From NCBI GenBank assembly GCA_035714085.1, contig DASTMP010000285.1:1-64000 (forward strand): 64,000 nucleotides of DNA, read 5' to 3'. Under the pieces are notes generated by a model. The model ran no database searches. It was not told where the DNA came from and saw nothing but the letters and a program-made list of their open reading frames with translations. The stretch is from JAJVID01 sp035714085 (GTDB lineage Bacteria > Acidobacteriota > Blastocatellia > RBC074). The first letter of the stretch is position 1; every line of letters begins with the position of its first letter. Below, piece by piece: positions 50,711-60,645 of this stretch. Position numbers and translations under genes: made by a program.

Positions 50711-50985
50711 ATGTCAGGACGCTTTTGAATAAAGACTCTGGTTTTCGCCGCGTGAGCGGCGGCTGACTTTAGCCCGGCCGTTTCAACGCCGGGAAGCAGC
50801 GCCCGAATTGTTCTCGTCGCGTAGCGACGGTTGAAATTTGAGCCATCAGCTGGCCTTTCAAGCGTCACTACGTGACGCGATACGCTTTGGCTAGCCCCCC
50901 AGCACTAAAGTACTGGGCTAAAGTCAGCCGCCGCTCACGCGGCGAAGAATGGCGCTTCTCCAAAAAGCATAAGTGTCCTGACTTC
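50711..50985. mobile_element. MITE-like inverted-repeat element
   Basis: Perfect 32-base arms at 50744-50775 and 50915-50946, extended outward by imperfect pairing (GTCAGGAC near 50714 and GTCCTGAC near 50976). Inside are further small palindromes (near 50815-50835 and 50861-50880). No coding capacity. It occupies most of the gene-free stretch 50651-51062. Confidence 0.65.
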
Positions 50986-51062
50986 ATGTGGTCCTTCGGC
51001 TTTGGCGGCGCGAATCAGCCGGGCAGCCGAGCTGACCGTAGCCAGAGCATGAGCGCCGGCTT

Positions 51063-53318
51063 TCAATTCCACCGCCATCGGATAACTTTTATCAGGCTGG
51101 CATAGTTGTCTGTCCATACAGCGCTACGGTTGTCAGAGGTGATTCTTTCCCATCTCAGCAAATGCGCCAGGCTCTCCAGGGAGTTAGCTCGCGGCGCCAG
51201 CACGACCCATTCTGACGCGTCCTTACCCCGTGCGGGAGAGTCTTCCGTGTCCCGCCGCCATAGACATTCTGCGTCCGCCGCGCCCGCCGCCGCGGCCAGC
51301 ACCGGTCGTAGATCAACGCTGCGATTAGATACCTGGAAAGCCAGGAGCCCGTTAGCGCTCAACTTCGATAGATATAACCCGATCGCCTCCGTCGTCAGCA
51401 GGTGAGTGGGAATGGCGTCGGAGTTGAAGGCGTCCAATACTATCAGGCCAAAGCTCTTATCGGGCGCCTCATGCAGATTGAGTCTGGCGTCGCCGGGTAC
51501 GATCCTGACCTCCTGCCTGGCGCAGTCACTGAGATAGGTAAAGTAGTCTTTATTTCTTGCTATTTTTATGACTTCCGGGTTGAGTTCGTAGAACGTCCAA
51601 TTCTGGCCGGGTCGCCCGTAGCCGGCCATTGCCCCGACTCCGAGGCCTATTACAGCTACTGTTTTTGGCGTCGGGCTGGCCTCGAACGCCTTAACTACAT
51701 CGCCGAACGGCCCATCAGGGTGGAAATAGGAAATGGGGATGCACTTGCGAGCCGCGTCTGTGAACTGTTTGCCATGAATGGTATTGCCATGAATCAAACT
51801 GTTCATACTAAAGTCCGGCGTCGAAGTAACCCGCAATGCGCCGAAGAAATCACGACTAGAATACAGGGTCCTATTCAGCGCCTCCGAAGAAAGCGCGCCG
51901 GCTACAGCGATGGCGCTTATGGCAAGCGCGAACCTCAGTGGGCGGTTTTTGAAAAGGTGATTAGCAAGGACGAAAGGCAGCCCGAAAGCCAGCGCCACTC
52001 TGGGCGCCTCGTCCACACGGAGAAAGCCGGCGAATCGAGCGAGCAGCAACGCCATCACGCCTATGAGCAGCGCATAAATACCATCCCGTAGCGCGCTCCG
52101 AAGTGTTGGTTTAGTGACATTACTCTGCTGGCAGGCTAAGCAGGCGACGACGATCATCAGCGGGTACTCCCAGTATCTGTCGAACATGTGAGGCGCCAGG
52201 AACGTGTTAAACGCTCCGCCCAGCCAGCCGCCGACCGCAATCATCAAATAGTATTCCGATAACCTGTTTACTGGGGGCTTAGCGGAAGCCAACTGATAAG
52301 TGGCGCCGGCGGTAAGTATGAAAAAGGCCGCCAGGTGAAGCAACGCAAGCGCCCATGCGGGCTCTGTGGCCTCGGCCACGATAGTCAGCATTGATAGAAT
52401 AGCCGCTCCCTGCACAAACAGTCCCGGCTTAAATTTCAACCGGCAAGAACGGGCAGTGAAGGCTAATATAAAAGCTAGCAGGTATAAGGTTAATGGCATG
52501 AGCCAGAGTAAGGGCGTCGCCGTGATATTTGACGTCACGTAATTTGTCACACTTAACAATAAGCTTGTGGGAACGGCGCTCAGCAATAACCATCTCCATC
52601 TCCTGACGCCTGGCGATCGAACTTCATCACTAAGCCCGTCTGACGAAGGCAATGCGCCACTATCTTGGGGCATTGCCGCCCTGCCCAGTCGCCAAACTAA
52701 CCAGGAGCAAGCTAAAACCGCCAGGATATATACCAAGTACATGCCGGTCCACACTCCGGTTTGCCGATTCAGGGACAGCGTAGGCTCTACCAGGAAAGAG
52801 TACCCAAGTGTTGCGATTAAGCTCCCGGCATTACTGACAGCGTATAACGAATAGACAGACTGACCGATGCCGGGATTAATTTGGGCGGCCCATGTCTGTA
52901 AGAGCGGGCTTGAGGTCGCAAGCGCAAAAGCCGACGGGCCTAATGTAACTGCTAACACAGCCAGCGCCGACAGAATGGGTGAATGATTGTATAGCCAATC
53001 GGATCGCCTCACTCCCAAGTTCAGGGGAAGAGAGAGAGACGCCGTCAGGGCCAACAAAGCGACATGAATGATGACTTGTCGTCTGAGGTCAAAGAGCTTG
53101 TCTAAGATGATCACGTACCCGTAGGCCATCACTATTACCGACTGAAAGAATATTACGCATCCTCCCCATACCTCGGGTACCCCACCGTAAGCAGGCAGAA
53201 GCGCTTTGGCGATGAGCGGCTGTACCCAAAACAACAAAATCGCGCCGGTAAATAGCGAGATGGCGCATAAGCCAGAGATTGTGCGCGGTCGCTCTCCGAA
53301 TGTCATTATTTTGCTCAT
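51063..53318 (-). CDS. Membrane protein fused to a spermidine synthase-like domain
   Basis: About 751 residues from ATG 53318; the frame is open to 53777 and ATG 53609 is a possible earlier start. At least 12 to 14 hydrophobic segments (MFS-like, starting GLCAISLFTGAILLFWVQPL) are followed by a SAM-type domain with AVIGLGVGAMAGYGRPGQ, FYELNPEVIKIA and LIVLDAFNSDAIPTHLLT, as in polyamine aminopropyltransferases. Fused MFS/spermidine-synthase proteins of this kind are common in bacteria with unknown substrate. It is divergent from the prolyl oligopeptidase gene. Confidence 0.82.
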   Translation of the reverse strand: MSKIMTFGERPRTISGLCAISLFTGAILLFWVQPLIAKALLPAYGGVPEVWGGCVIFFQSVIVMAYGYVIILDKLFDLRRQVIIHVALLALTASLSLPLNLGVRRSDWLYNHSPILSALAVLAVTLGPSAFALATSSPLLQTWAAQINPGIGQSVYSLYAVSNAGSLIATLGYSFLVEPTLSLNRQTGVWTGMYLVYILAVLACSWLVWRLGRAAMPQDSGALPSSDGLSDEVRSPGVRRWRWLLLSAVPTSLLLSVTNYVTSNITATPLLWLMPLTLYLLAFILAFTARSCRLKFKPGLFVQGAAILSMLTIVAEATEPAWALALLHLAAFFILTAGATYQLASAKPPVNRLSEYYLMIAVGGWLGGAFNTFLAPHMFDRYWEYPLMIVVACLACQQSNVTKPTLRSALRDGIYALLIGVMALLLARFAGFLRVDEAPRVALAFGLPFVLANHLFKNRPLRFALAISAIAVAGALSSEALNRTLYSSRDFFGALRVTSTPDFSMNSLIHGNTIHGKQFTDAARKCIPISYFHPDGPFGDVVKAFEASPTPKTVAVIGLGVGAMAGYGRPGQNWTFYELNPEVIKIARNKDYFTYLSDCARQEVRIVPGDARLNLHEAPDKSFGLIVLDAFNSDAIPTHLLTTEAIGLYLSKLSANGLLAFQVSNRSVDLRPVLAAAAGAADAECLWRRDTEDSPARGKDASEWVVLAPRANSLESLAHLLRWERITSDNRSAVWTDNYASLIKVIRWRWN

Positions 53319-53667
53319 GCCGTAAATTTTGGTGGTCTGAAAAACCAGGGTTGAAGTAAGAAGATCGGACGCCGACTGATTGTCGCTGGCGTATGCGACT
53401 GCGGTCGTCGTCTGCCTGGTTTTGAAATCTTTGATCGCCCGGATCAGCTTGCGATCCTCAGCCAGGACGAAATATTGCCAAGCGCGGATGAATGAAACCA
53501 CAAGCGCGACTCTTTTTCCAATTTTTCCAAGCGGTGAATCATAGAACCTGAAAACGTTTGATCCCATGAGCGGATCTCTCGCCGCGTACTGCCATTCCCG
53601 AAACTTCATGCTAAGCTCACGCCTTGTCGCCAACCACATAATCATATCGAGCGATAAGGAGCCATCA

Positions 53668-55842
53668 ATGAATCTCCATTCATCCGCACGAATAATTTTC
53701 GTGGCCGCTGCGATTGAGGCGTTGCTCTCATTGAGCGCTGTCGTCCCGGCCAGAAAAACATCCGCACAGAACAACACTACGATGAATAAAACCTTCGTTT
53801 ATCCAACCGCAAAGAAAGTCGATCAGATTGACGATTATCACGGCGTGAAGGTCGCCGACCCTTACCGCTGGCTGGAAAACCCGGATTCGGCTGATTCGCG
53901 CGCGTGGATCGAAGCGGAGAACAAGCTCACTTTCGGCTTTCTTAACGAGATTCCCGAACGCGCGAAGATAAAGGAGCGATTGACCAGGCTCTGGAATTAC
54001 GAGAAGTACACTCCACCGTTTAAAGAGGGTGGCCGCTACTTCTATTTCAAGAACGACGGCCTGCAGAACCAGAACGTGCTCTACACTTTAAAATCGCTCG
54101 ACGGCGAACCGCGCGTCTTGCTCGACCCGAACAAACTTTCAACTGACGGCACAGTGGCTTTGTCGGGCTATGCGGTCAGCGAGGACGGCAAATATCTCGC
54201 CTACGGGCTTTCGACCTCCGGCTCCGATTGGCAGGAATGGAAGGTGCGCGAAATCGAGACGGGCAATGATTTGCACGATCAGCTCAAATGGGTGAAGTTC
54301 TCCGGCGCGTCGTGGACGACGGACGGCAAAGGATTCTTCTATAGTCGCTACGACGAGCCGAACGAGAAAACTAAGCTCGAAGACGCCAACTATTATCAGA
54401 AGCTTTTCTATCACCGCCTCGGCTCGCCGCAATCCGAGGACGTAATGGTCTATGAACGCAATGATCAGAAGGAATGGGGATTCGACGGCCAAGTCACCGA
54501 AGACGGGCGTTATCTGATCGTCAGCGTCTGGCAAGGAACCGACCCGCGAAACAGAGTATTTTTCAAAGACCTTCAATCGCCTGACGCAAAGGTCGTCGAA
54601 CTGATCCCCGAACTCGAAGCCGCGTACAACTTCATTGACAACGACGGTCCCGTCTTCTGGTTCCGCACCGACTTAAACTCGCCGCGAGGCCGAATCATCG
54701 CGATTGATACGCGCAATTCCGGTCGGGCGAACTGGAAAGAGCTTGTGGCGCAGGCGCCGGAAACGCTCGAAGGCGTGATCCTGGTCGGAGACCATTTCAT
54801 CGCCTCGTATCTGAAAGACGCGCGCTCGCAAGTCAAGCTCTTCGATTTGAACGGAAAGTTCGTTCGCGAAGTCGATCTGCCCGGCATCGGCACGGCCGCC
54901 AATTTCAGCGGGAAGCGCAAAGACACCGAGTCGTTTTACGCCTTCACAAGTTTCACTTCGCCGACGACCATCTATCGCTATGACGTGAAGACCGGCAAGA
55001 GCGAGGTTTACCGCAAGCCTAAAGTCGATTTCGACACCAGCCTCTACGAAACCAAACAGGTCTTTTACAACAGCAAAGATGGAACGCGCGTACCGATGTT
55101 CATCACGCGCAAGAAGGGCTTGAAGCTCGACGGACAGAATCCGACGTTGCTTTACGGCTATGGCGGCTTCAGCGTTTCGCTGACGCCAGCGTTTTCAATT
55201 TCGAATCTGGTCTGGATGGAGATGGGCGGAATTTACGCGCAGCCCAACCTGCGGGGCGGCGCCGAATACGGCGAGGAGTGGCACCTGGCCGGGACGAAGG
55301 CGAAGAAGCAGAACGTGTTTGACGATTTCATCGCCGCCGCCGAATGGCTGATCGCCAATAATTACACATCGACGCCGAAGCTGGCCATCAGCGGCGGCAG
55401 CAATGGCGGATTGCTCGTTGGCGCTTGCCTCACGCAGCGCCCCGATCTGTTCGGCGCCGCGCTGCCGGCCGTTGGCGTAATGGACATGCTGCGCTTTCAC
55501 AAATTCACCATCGGCTGGGCCTGGACTTCCGATTATGGTTCGCCCGACGACGCCGAGGATTTCAAATCGCTCTACGCCTATTCGCCGCTGCAGAACATTA
55601 AACCGGGCGTGAAATATCCTCCGACCTTGATCACGACCGCCGATCATGACGACCGCGTAGTTCCCGCGCACAGCTTCAAATTCGCCGCGACGCTTCAGGC
55701 CGCGCAGGCAGGCCCCGCGCCGACGCTGATCCGCATCGAGACCAAAGCCGGACACGGCGCGGGTAAACCCACATCGAAGATCATTGAAGAGATTTCTGAC
55801 AGTTGGGGATTCCTTGTGCGGGTCTTGGATGTGAAGCAATAA
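53668..55842 (+). CDS. Prolyl oligopeptidase (peptidase family S9A), exported
   Basis: 724 residues from ATG 53668 (AAGGAG site), with a hydrophobic signal segment (about 8-30). The N-terminal seven-bladed propeller (from about 35, YPTAKKVDQIDDYHGVKVAD and DPYRWLE) is followed by the hydrolase domain with the nucleophile in ISGGSNGGLLVGAC (about Ser578), DHDDRVVPAHS (Asp about 661) and the catalytic His in KAGHGAGKP (about 696). It cleaves short peptides after proline. The first residues overlap the open frame of the divergent gene. Confidence 0.93.
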   Translation: MNLHSSARIIFVAAAIEALLSLSAVVPARKTSAQNNTTMNKTFVYPTAKKVDQIDDYHGVKVADPYRWLENPDSADSRAWIEAENKLTFGFLNEIPERAKIKERLTRLWNYEKYTPPFKEGGRYFYFKNDGLQNQNVLYTLKSLDGEPRVLLDPNKLSTDGTVALSGYAVSEDGKYLAYGLSTSGSDWQEWKVREIETGNDLHDQLKWVKFSGASWTTDGKGFFYSRYDEPNEKTKLEDANYYQKLFYHRLGSPQSEDVMVYERNDQKEWGFDGQVTEDGRYLIVSVWQGTDPRNRVFFKDLQSPDAKVVELIPELEAAYNFIDNDGPVFWFRTDLNSPRGRIIAIDTRNSGRANWKELVAQAPETLEGVILVGDHFIASYLKDARSQVKLFDLNGKFVREVDLPGIGTAANFSGKRKDTESFYAFTSFTSPTTIYRYDVKTGKSEVYRKPKVDFDTSLYETKQVFYNSKDGTRVPMFITRKKGLKLDGQNPTLLYGYGGFSVSLTPAFSISNLVWMEMGGIYAQPNLRGGAEYGEEWHLAGTKAKKQNVFDDFIAAAEWLIANNYTSTPKLAISGGSNGGLLVGACLTQRPDLFGAALPAVGVMDMLRFHKFTIGWAWTSDYGSPDDAEDFKSLYAYSPLQNIKPGVKYPPTLITTADHDDRVVPAHSFKFAATLQAAQAGPAPTLIRIETKAGHGAGKPTSKIIEEISDSWGFLVRVLDVKQ

Positions 55843-55854
55843 ACAGCCAGTAGG

Positions 55855-55930
55855 GAATAGGGAGTGGGGAGTGGGGAGTGGAAGGACAAAAGTTCCCCCA
55901 CTCCCCATTCCCTATTCCCTATTCCCCTCC
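55855..55930. repeat. Palindromic repeat of the same family as in the kinase gene
   Basis: GGGAATAGGGAGTGGGGAGT-type sequence at about 55854-55880 is mirrored by ACTCCCC/ATTCCCT-type sequence at about 55900-55927, between convergent genes. It resembles 43964-44055 and may act as a bidirectional terminator. Confidence 0.75.
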
Positions 55931-55937
55931 TGGCGGT

Positions 55938-57371
<1,434 letters not shown>

Positions 57372-57398
57372 GGTCGTCCTCAGAAATAAAATTATGCA

Positions 57399-57698
57399 GT
57401 GACAAATTATGGTCTTTGAAAAAATAGCGCAACCAGATTTCGCTGGCCATTTCCTTAGTCGCCGCAGCGACAGTTGATCCTAGCCCGGCTTTTCAAAGCC
57501 GGGTGGATGGTCGGACAGTGGTTTCAGTCGCGGCAGCGACGGTTGACACTGATCGGCAACATCAATCGTCGCTGCCGCGACTAGGGACTGATGCGCTCAT
57601 TGTCCCGGCTTTGAAAAGCCGGGCTAAGCTCACATGGTCGCTGCCGCGACCGGGGAAAATGTGGTTGCGCTATTTTTTCAAAGACCATTATTCGTCAC
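57399..57698. mobile_element. MITE-like element with about 40-base terminal inverted repeats
   Basis: 57399-57440 and 57657-57698 are reverse complements with a few mismatches. Inside are several copies of the GTCGC(T/C)GC(A/C)GCGAC palindrome and two CCCGGCTTT/AAAGCCGGG stems. It has no open frame. It shares the AGCCCGGC(T)TTTCAA(A)GCCGGG module with the element at 50711. Confidence 0.7.
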
Positions 57699-57783
57699 TG
57701 CGCGGTGACGAATAAATTCGTCACTACATAGGGCATTTTCATTGTTTCAGGGCGTCGCAACTCGACATGTTTAAATCCTCCGA

Positions 57784-58092
57784 TTATTCCTGGCGCAAAG
57801 CCACCATCGGATCGACTTTTGTCGCGCGCCGCGCCGGAATGTAACAGGCTGTCAGCGCCACCATTGCAAGCAACAGAGCTATGCCGATCAATGTGCCCGG
57901 GTCGGCTGCTTTGACGCCGAAGATGAATTTCGTCAGCAATTGGGCGCCGGCAAACACGCCGAAGATTATCACGCTGGTTCGTGACTGCGCAGACAGAGTT
58001 GAAGCGCGCTCTTCCATCGTCTTCACGTCGGCGATTGGCAGGTCTTTGTCTTCCTGCGCGACCGCCTGCCGGATGGCGGCCGACAGTTTCAT
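57784..58092 (-). pseudogene. C-terminal remnant of an orphan permease with internal deletion
   Basis: 102 codons. They start in the second periplasmic domain of an orphan permease (IRQAVAQEDKDLPIADVKTM), jump at RTSVIIFGVFAG with the two FtsX helices and intervening loop missing, and end in the family tail ARRATKVDPMVALRQE. It lies 80 bases after the intact permease gene on the same strand. A non-functional fragment. Confidence 0.75.
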
Positions 58093-58093
58093 C

Positions 58094-58135
58094 GGGTTTC
58101 AGGTTTCAGGCGTCAGGTTTCAGGTTTCAGATGAA
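58094..58135. repeat. Short direct repeats of GGTTTCAG
   Basis: GGTTTCAG occurs four times between 58094 and 58135, with GGCGTCAG in the middle, directly upstream of the remnant and after the intact permease gene. Confidence 0.5.
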
Positions 58136-58171
58136 AAATGTCGCCACTGATCCCTACCTGGCGCCTGGCGC

Positions 58172-60622
58172 CTATTCGTGCCTGAGAGCGATCAGGGGAT
58201 CCACCTTCGTCGCCCGCCGCGCCGGCAGATAGCCGGCCAGCGCGCCGACGCCAACCAACAACAAAGAGGCGATTACGAATGTAACCGGGTCGGCCGCGGT
58301 GATCCTGAAGAGCAAACTCCCGATAAGGCGCGTGACGGCGAAAGCGGCGATCAGTCCCAAAGCGACTCCGCCCATTACGAGCGCCATCCCCTGCCTGACG
58401 ACCAGCGAGAGCACATTTTGCGAGCGCGCTCCAAGCGCCATGCGAATGCCGATCTCGCGCGTGCGTTGGGCGACGGAATAGGCCATTACGCCATATATCC
58501 CGATTGACGACAGGAGCAGCGCCAGCAGGCCGAAGAAGGCCAGGAGACGGGTTTGCGACCGCTGCCCGTTGAGCGATTGATCAATGCGGTCGCTGAGCGT
58601 CTGGACGTTGAGCAGCGGGAGATTCGGGGCCAGCTCTTTAGCCACGCCGCGCACGGCGGCGGATATCTGCGCGGCGTCGCCCGTCGCGCGAACGTGCAGA
58701 GCGCCGGCGTCGGAGTAATTCTGGAGCAGCGGCACGTAGATGAAAGGAGTGTTCGCTTCGGTCAGGCTGTTGTATTTAGTGTCGCGGGCCACGCCGACGA
58801 CTTCACGATAGAACTCATCGCCGAAGAATTTGAACCGCTTGCCGATGGCGCCCTGATTGGGCCAGAAGCGCCTGGCCATGGTCTCGTTGATGATCACGAC
58901 CTGCGGAGCGCCCTCTCCGTCCTGCTCGCTGAAATCGCGGCCTTGCAGCAGTGGAATGCCCAGCGTCTCGAAGAACCGCAATCCCACGTTGTTGAGTTGT
59001 ACAAGCACGCCTCGGCCATTAGGCGTGGGCGCCTGACCTTCAAGAAAGACGCTTCGCATAATGCCGCCGCCGAAGGGGCGACCGCTCGCAATTGTCACAG
59101 CCTGCGCGCCGGGCAACGCGGCAGTGCGCTCAACCAATTGCCGCTGGAAATTGACGCCTTGCGGCTTGGCCATTCCTTCGCGCCCCAAATTGAAGCCGGC
59201 AAGCAAAATGTTATCGGTGATGAAGCCCGGATTGATGGCCTGAGCATTGCGCAAGCTCCGCACAAACAGCCCGGCGCTGATGAGCGAGACGAGCGAGAGC
59301 GCGACCTGAATCACCACCAGAGCCTTGCGCAGGTTGAAACCGAAAGCGCGGCGAGCCGCCGCGGAGGTTTCGCCTTTCAGCGTCAACACCAGATCGGGTT
59401 TGGAGGCTTGCAGCGCGGGCGCCAGGCCGAAGATGACCCCGCTCAAGAGCGAGATCAGCAAGGTGAAGCCGAGCACTCGGAAATTCAACGCCGCTACCGG
59501 CGGAGCGTTCGGCCCACCGCCGACCGGATCGAAAGAGCGCAACAAGTCTCTCGCCCAAAACGCCACCAGAAATCCGACCACGCCGCCTATCAGAGAAAGG
59601 ACCAGGCTTTCGGTCAGAAGTTGTCTGATCAACCTCCTCCGTCCGGCGCCTAACGCCAGTCGGACCGCGATCTCCTTGCGACGAGCGGAAGCGCGCGCCA
59701 GCAACAGATTGGCGATGTTGGCGCAGGCGATCAGCAAGACCAGAGCGACGACCGCCATCATCATTCCCGAAGCGAGCATCAGCTGGCCTGAGCCGTCAGG
59801 GTCAATTCTTGCCTGAAGCAGAGGAACGATTTTCGCGCTGCGCCCCTCATTGTCTCTGGGATAGTCTTGCGCCAACTGACCTGCGAAAATTTTGAGTGAG
59901 GACTGCGCCTGCTCTACGCTCACGCCCGGCTTGAGACGTCCGATCAGATTGAGAAAGAGGCCGCGCCGCTCATTGTACCAATCGAACCCCGGCTGGACTT
60001 GATCGTGCATCATCATCGGAACCCAGAGGTCGGGGCCAGGCCCAAGATTGGTTCCGGTGAAACCTTCGGGGACGATTCCAACGACGGTGAAATCGTGGCG
60101 ATTCAGCGAAATCGTTTTACCGACCAGATTCGTATCGCCGCCGAAGCTGCGCTGCCACAGGCCGTGGCTGAGCGCGACGACCGGATGCGCTCCCGGAGTC
60201 TGGTCCTCGTCCGGCATAAACGTGCGCCCCAGCGCGGCCTTCACCCCCAGCACGTCGAAGTAATTGCCAGAAACTGCGAGGCCGAAGACCGGCTCGGTCG
60301 TCTCCTCTTTGGTCAAGCTCAGTTGCGCGAAGGTATAGGCCAGAAGGCCGGAGAAGACCTGGTTCTGATCACGGTAATCCACATAGTTCAGATGCGAAGT
60401 CGAAAGGTTCCCCGGATTCTTGACGTCCGTCGTGAAGACCGACACCAAACGCCCAGGCTCTTCGACCGGCAATGGTTTCAGCAGCGAATCGTTGATGATG
60501 CTGAAGACGGCGGTGTTGGCCCCGATACCGAGCGCCAGAGAGAGCGCCGCGACTAGGGTAAAAGCAGGACTCTTGAACAAGATCCTGAATCCGAAGCGAA
60601 CGTCTTGCCATAAAGTTTCCAT
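58172..60622 (-). CDS. MacB/FtsX-like orphan permease (acidobacterial duplicated type)
   Basis: 816 residues from ATG 60622 (AGAGGAGA site). Same layout as the permease at 3460: N-terminal LWQDVRFGFRILFKSPAF, MacB periplasmic domain, FtsX helices (about 280-400), second periplasmic domain, FtsX helices (about 680-800), tail ARRATKVDPLIALRHE. It starts 23 bases after the CHAT-domain gene on the same strand. Confidence 0.88.
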   Translation of the reverse strand: METLWQDVRFGFRILFKSPAFTLVAALSLALGIGANTAVFSIINDSLLKPLPVEEPGRLVSVFTTDVKNPGNLSTSHLNYVDYRDQNQVFSGLLAYTFAQLSLTKEETTEPVFGLAVSGNYFDVLGVKAALGRTFMPDEDQTPGAHPVVALSHGLWQRSFGGDTNLVGKTISLNRHDFTVVGIVPEGFTGTNLGPGPDLWVPMMMHDQVQPGFDWYNERRGLFLNLIGRLKPGVSVEQAQSSLKIFAGQLAQDYPRDNEGRSAKIVPLLQARIDPDGSGQLMLASGMMMAVVALVLLIACANIANLLLARASARRKEIAVRLALGAGRRRLIRQLLTESLVLSLIGGVVGFLVAFWARDLLRSFDPVGGGPNAPPVAALNFRVLGFTLLISLLSGVIFGLAPALQASKPDLVLTLKGETSAAARRAFGFNLRKALVVIQVALSLVSLISAGLFVRSLRNAQAINPGFITDNILLAGFNLGREGMAKPQGVNFQRQLVERTAALPGAQAVTIASGRPFGGGIMRSVFLEGQAPTPNGRGVLVQLNNVGLRFFETLGIPLLQGRDFSEQDGEGAPQVVIINETMARRFWPNQGAIGKRFKFFGDEFYREVVGVARDTKYNSLTEANTPFIYVPLLQNYSDAGALHVRATGDAAQISAAVRGVAKELAPNLPLLNVQTLSDRIDQSLNGQRSQTRLLAFFGLLALLLSSIGIYGVMAYSVAQRTREIGIRMALGARSQNVLSLVVRQGMALVMGGVALGLIAAFAVTRLIGSLLFRITAADPVTFVIASLLLVGVGALAGYLPARRATKVDPLIALRHE

Positions 60623-60645
60623 CGACTCATCTCCTCTGAAGAATT

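Noticed and set aside
53319..53777. Extension of the spermidine-synthase-like fusion up to 53777
   Set aside because: It would overlap the start and signal peptide of the divergent prolyl oligopeptidase; only the ATG at 53609 remains a possible alternative.
58553..59653. 366-codon plus-strand frame opposite the orphan permease
   Set aside because: Gln/Arg-rich low-quality translation; the minus strand has a full permease.
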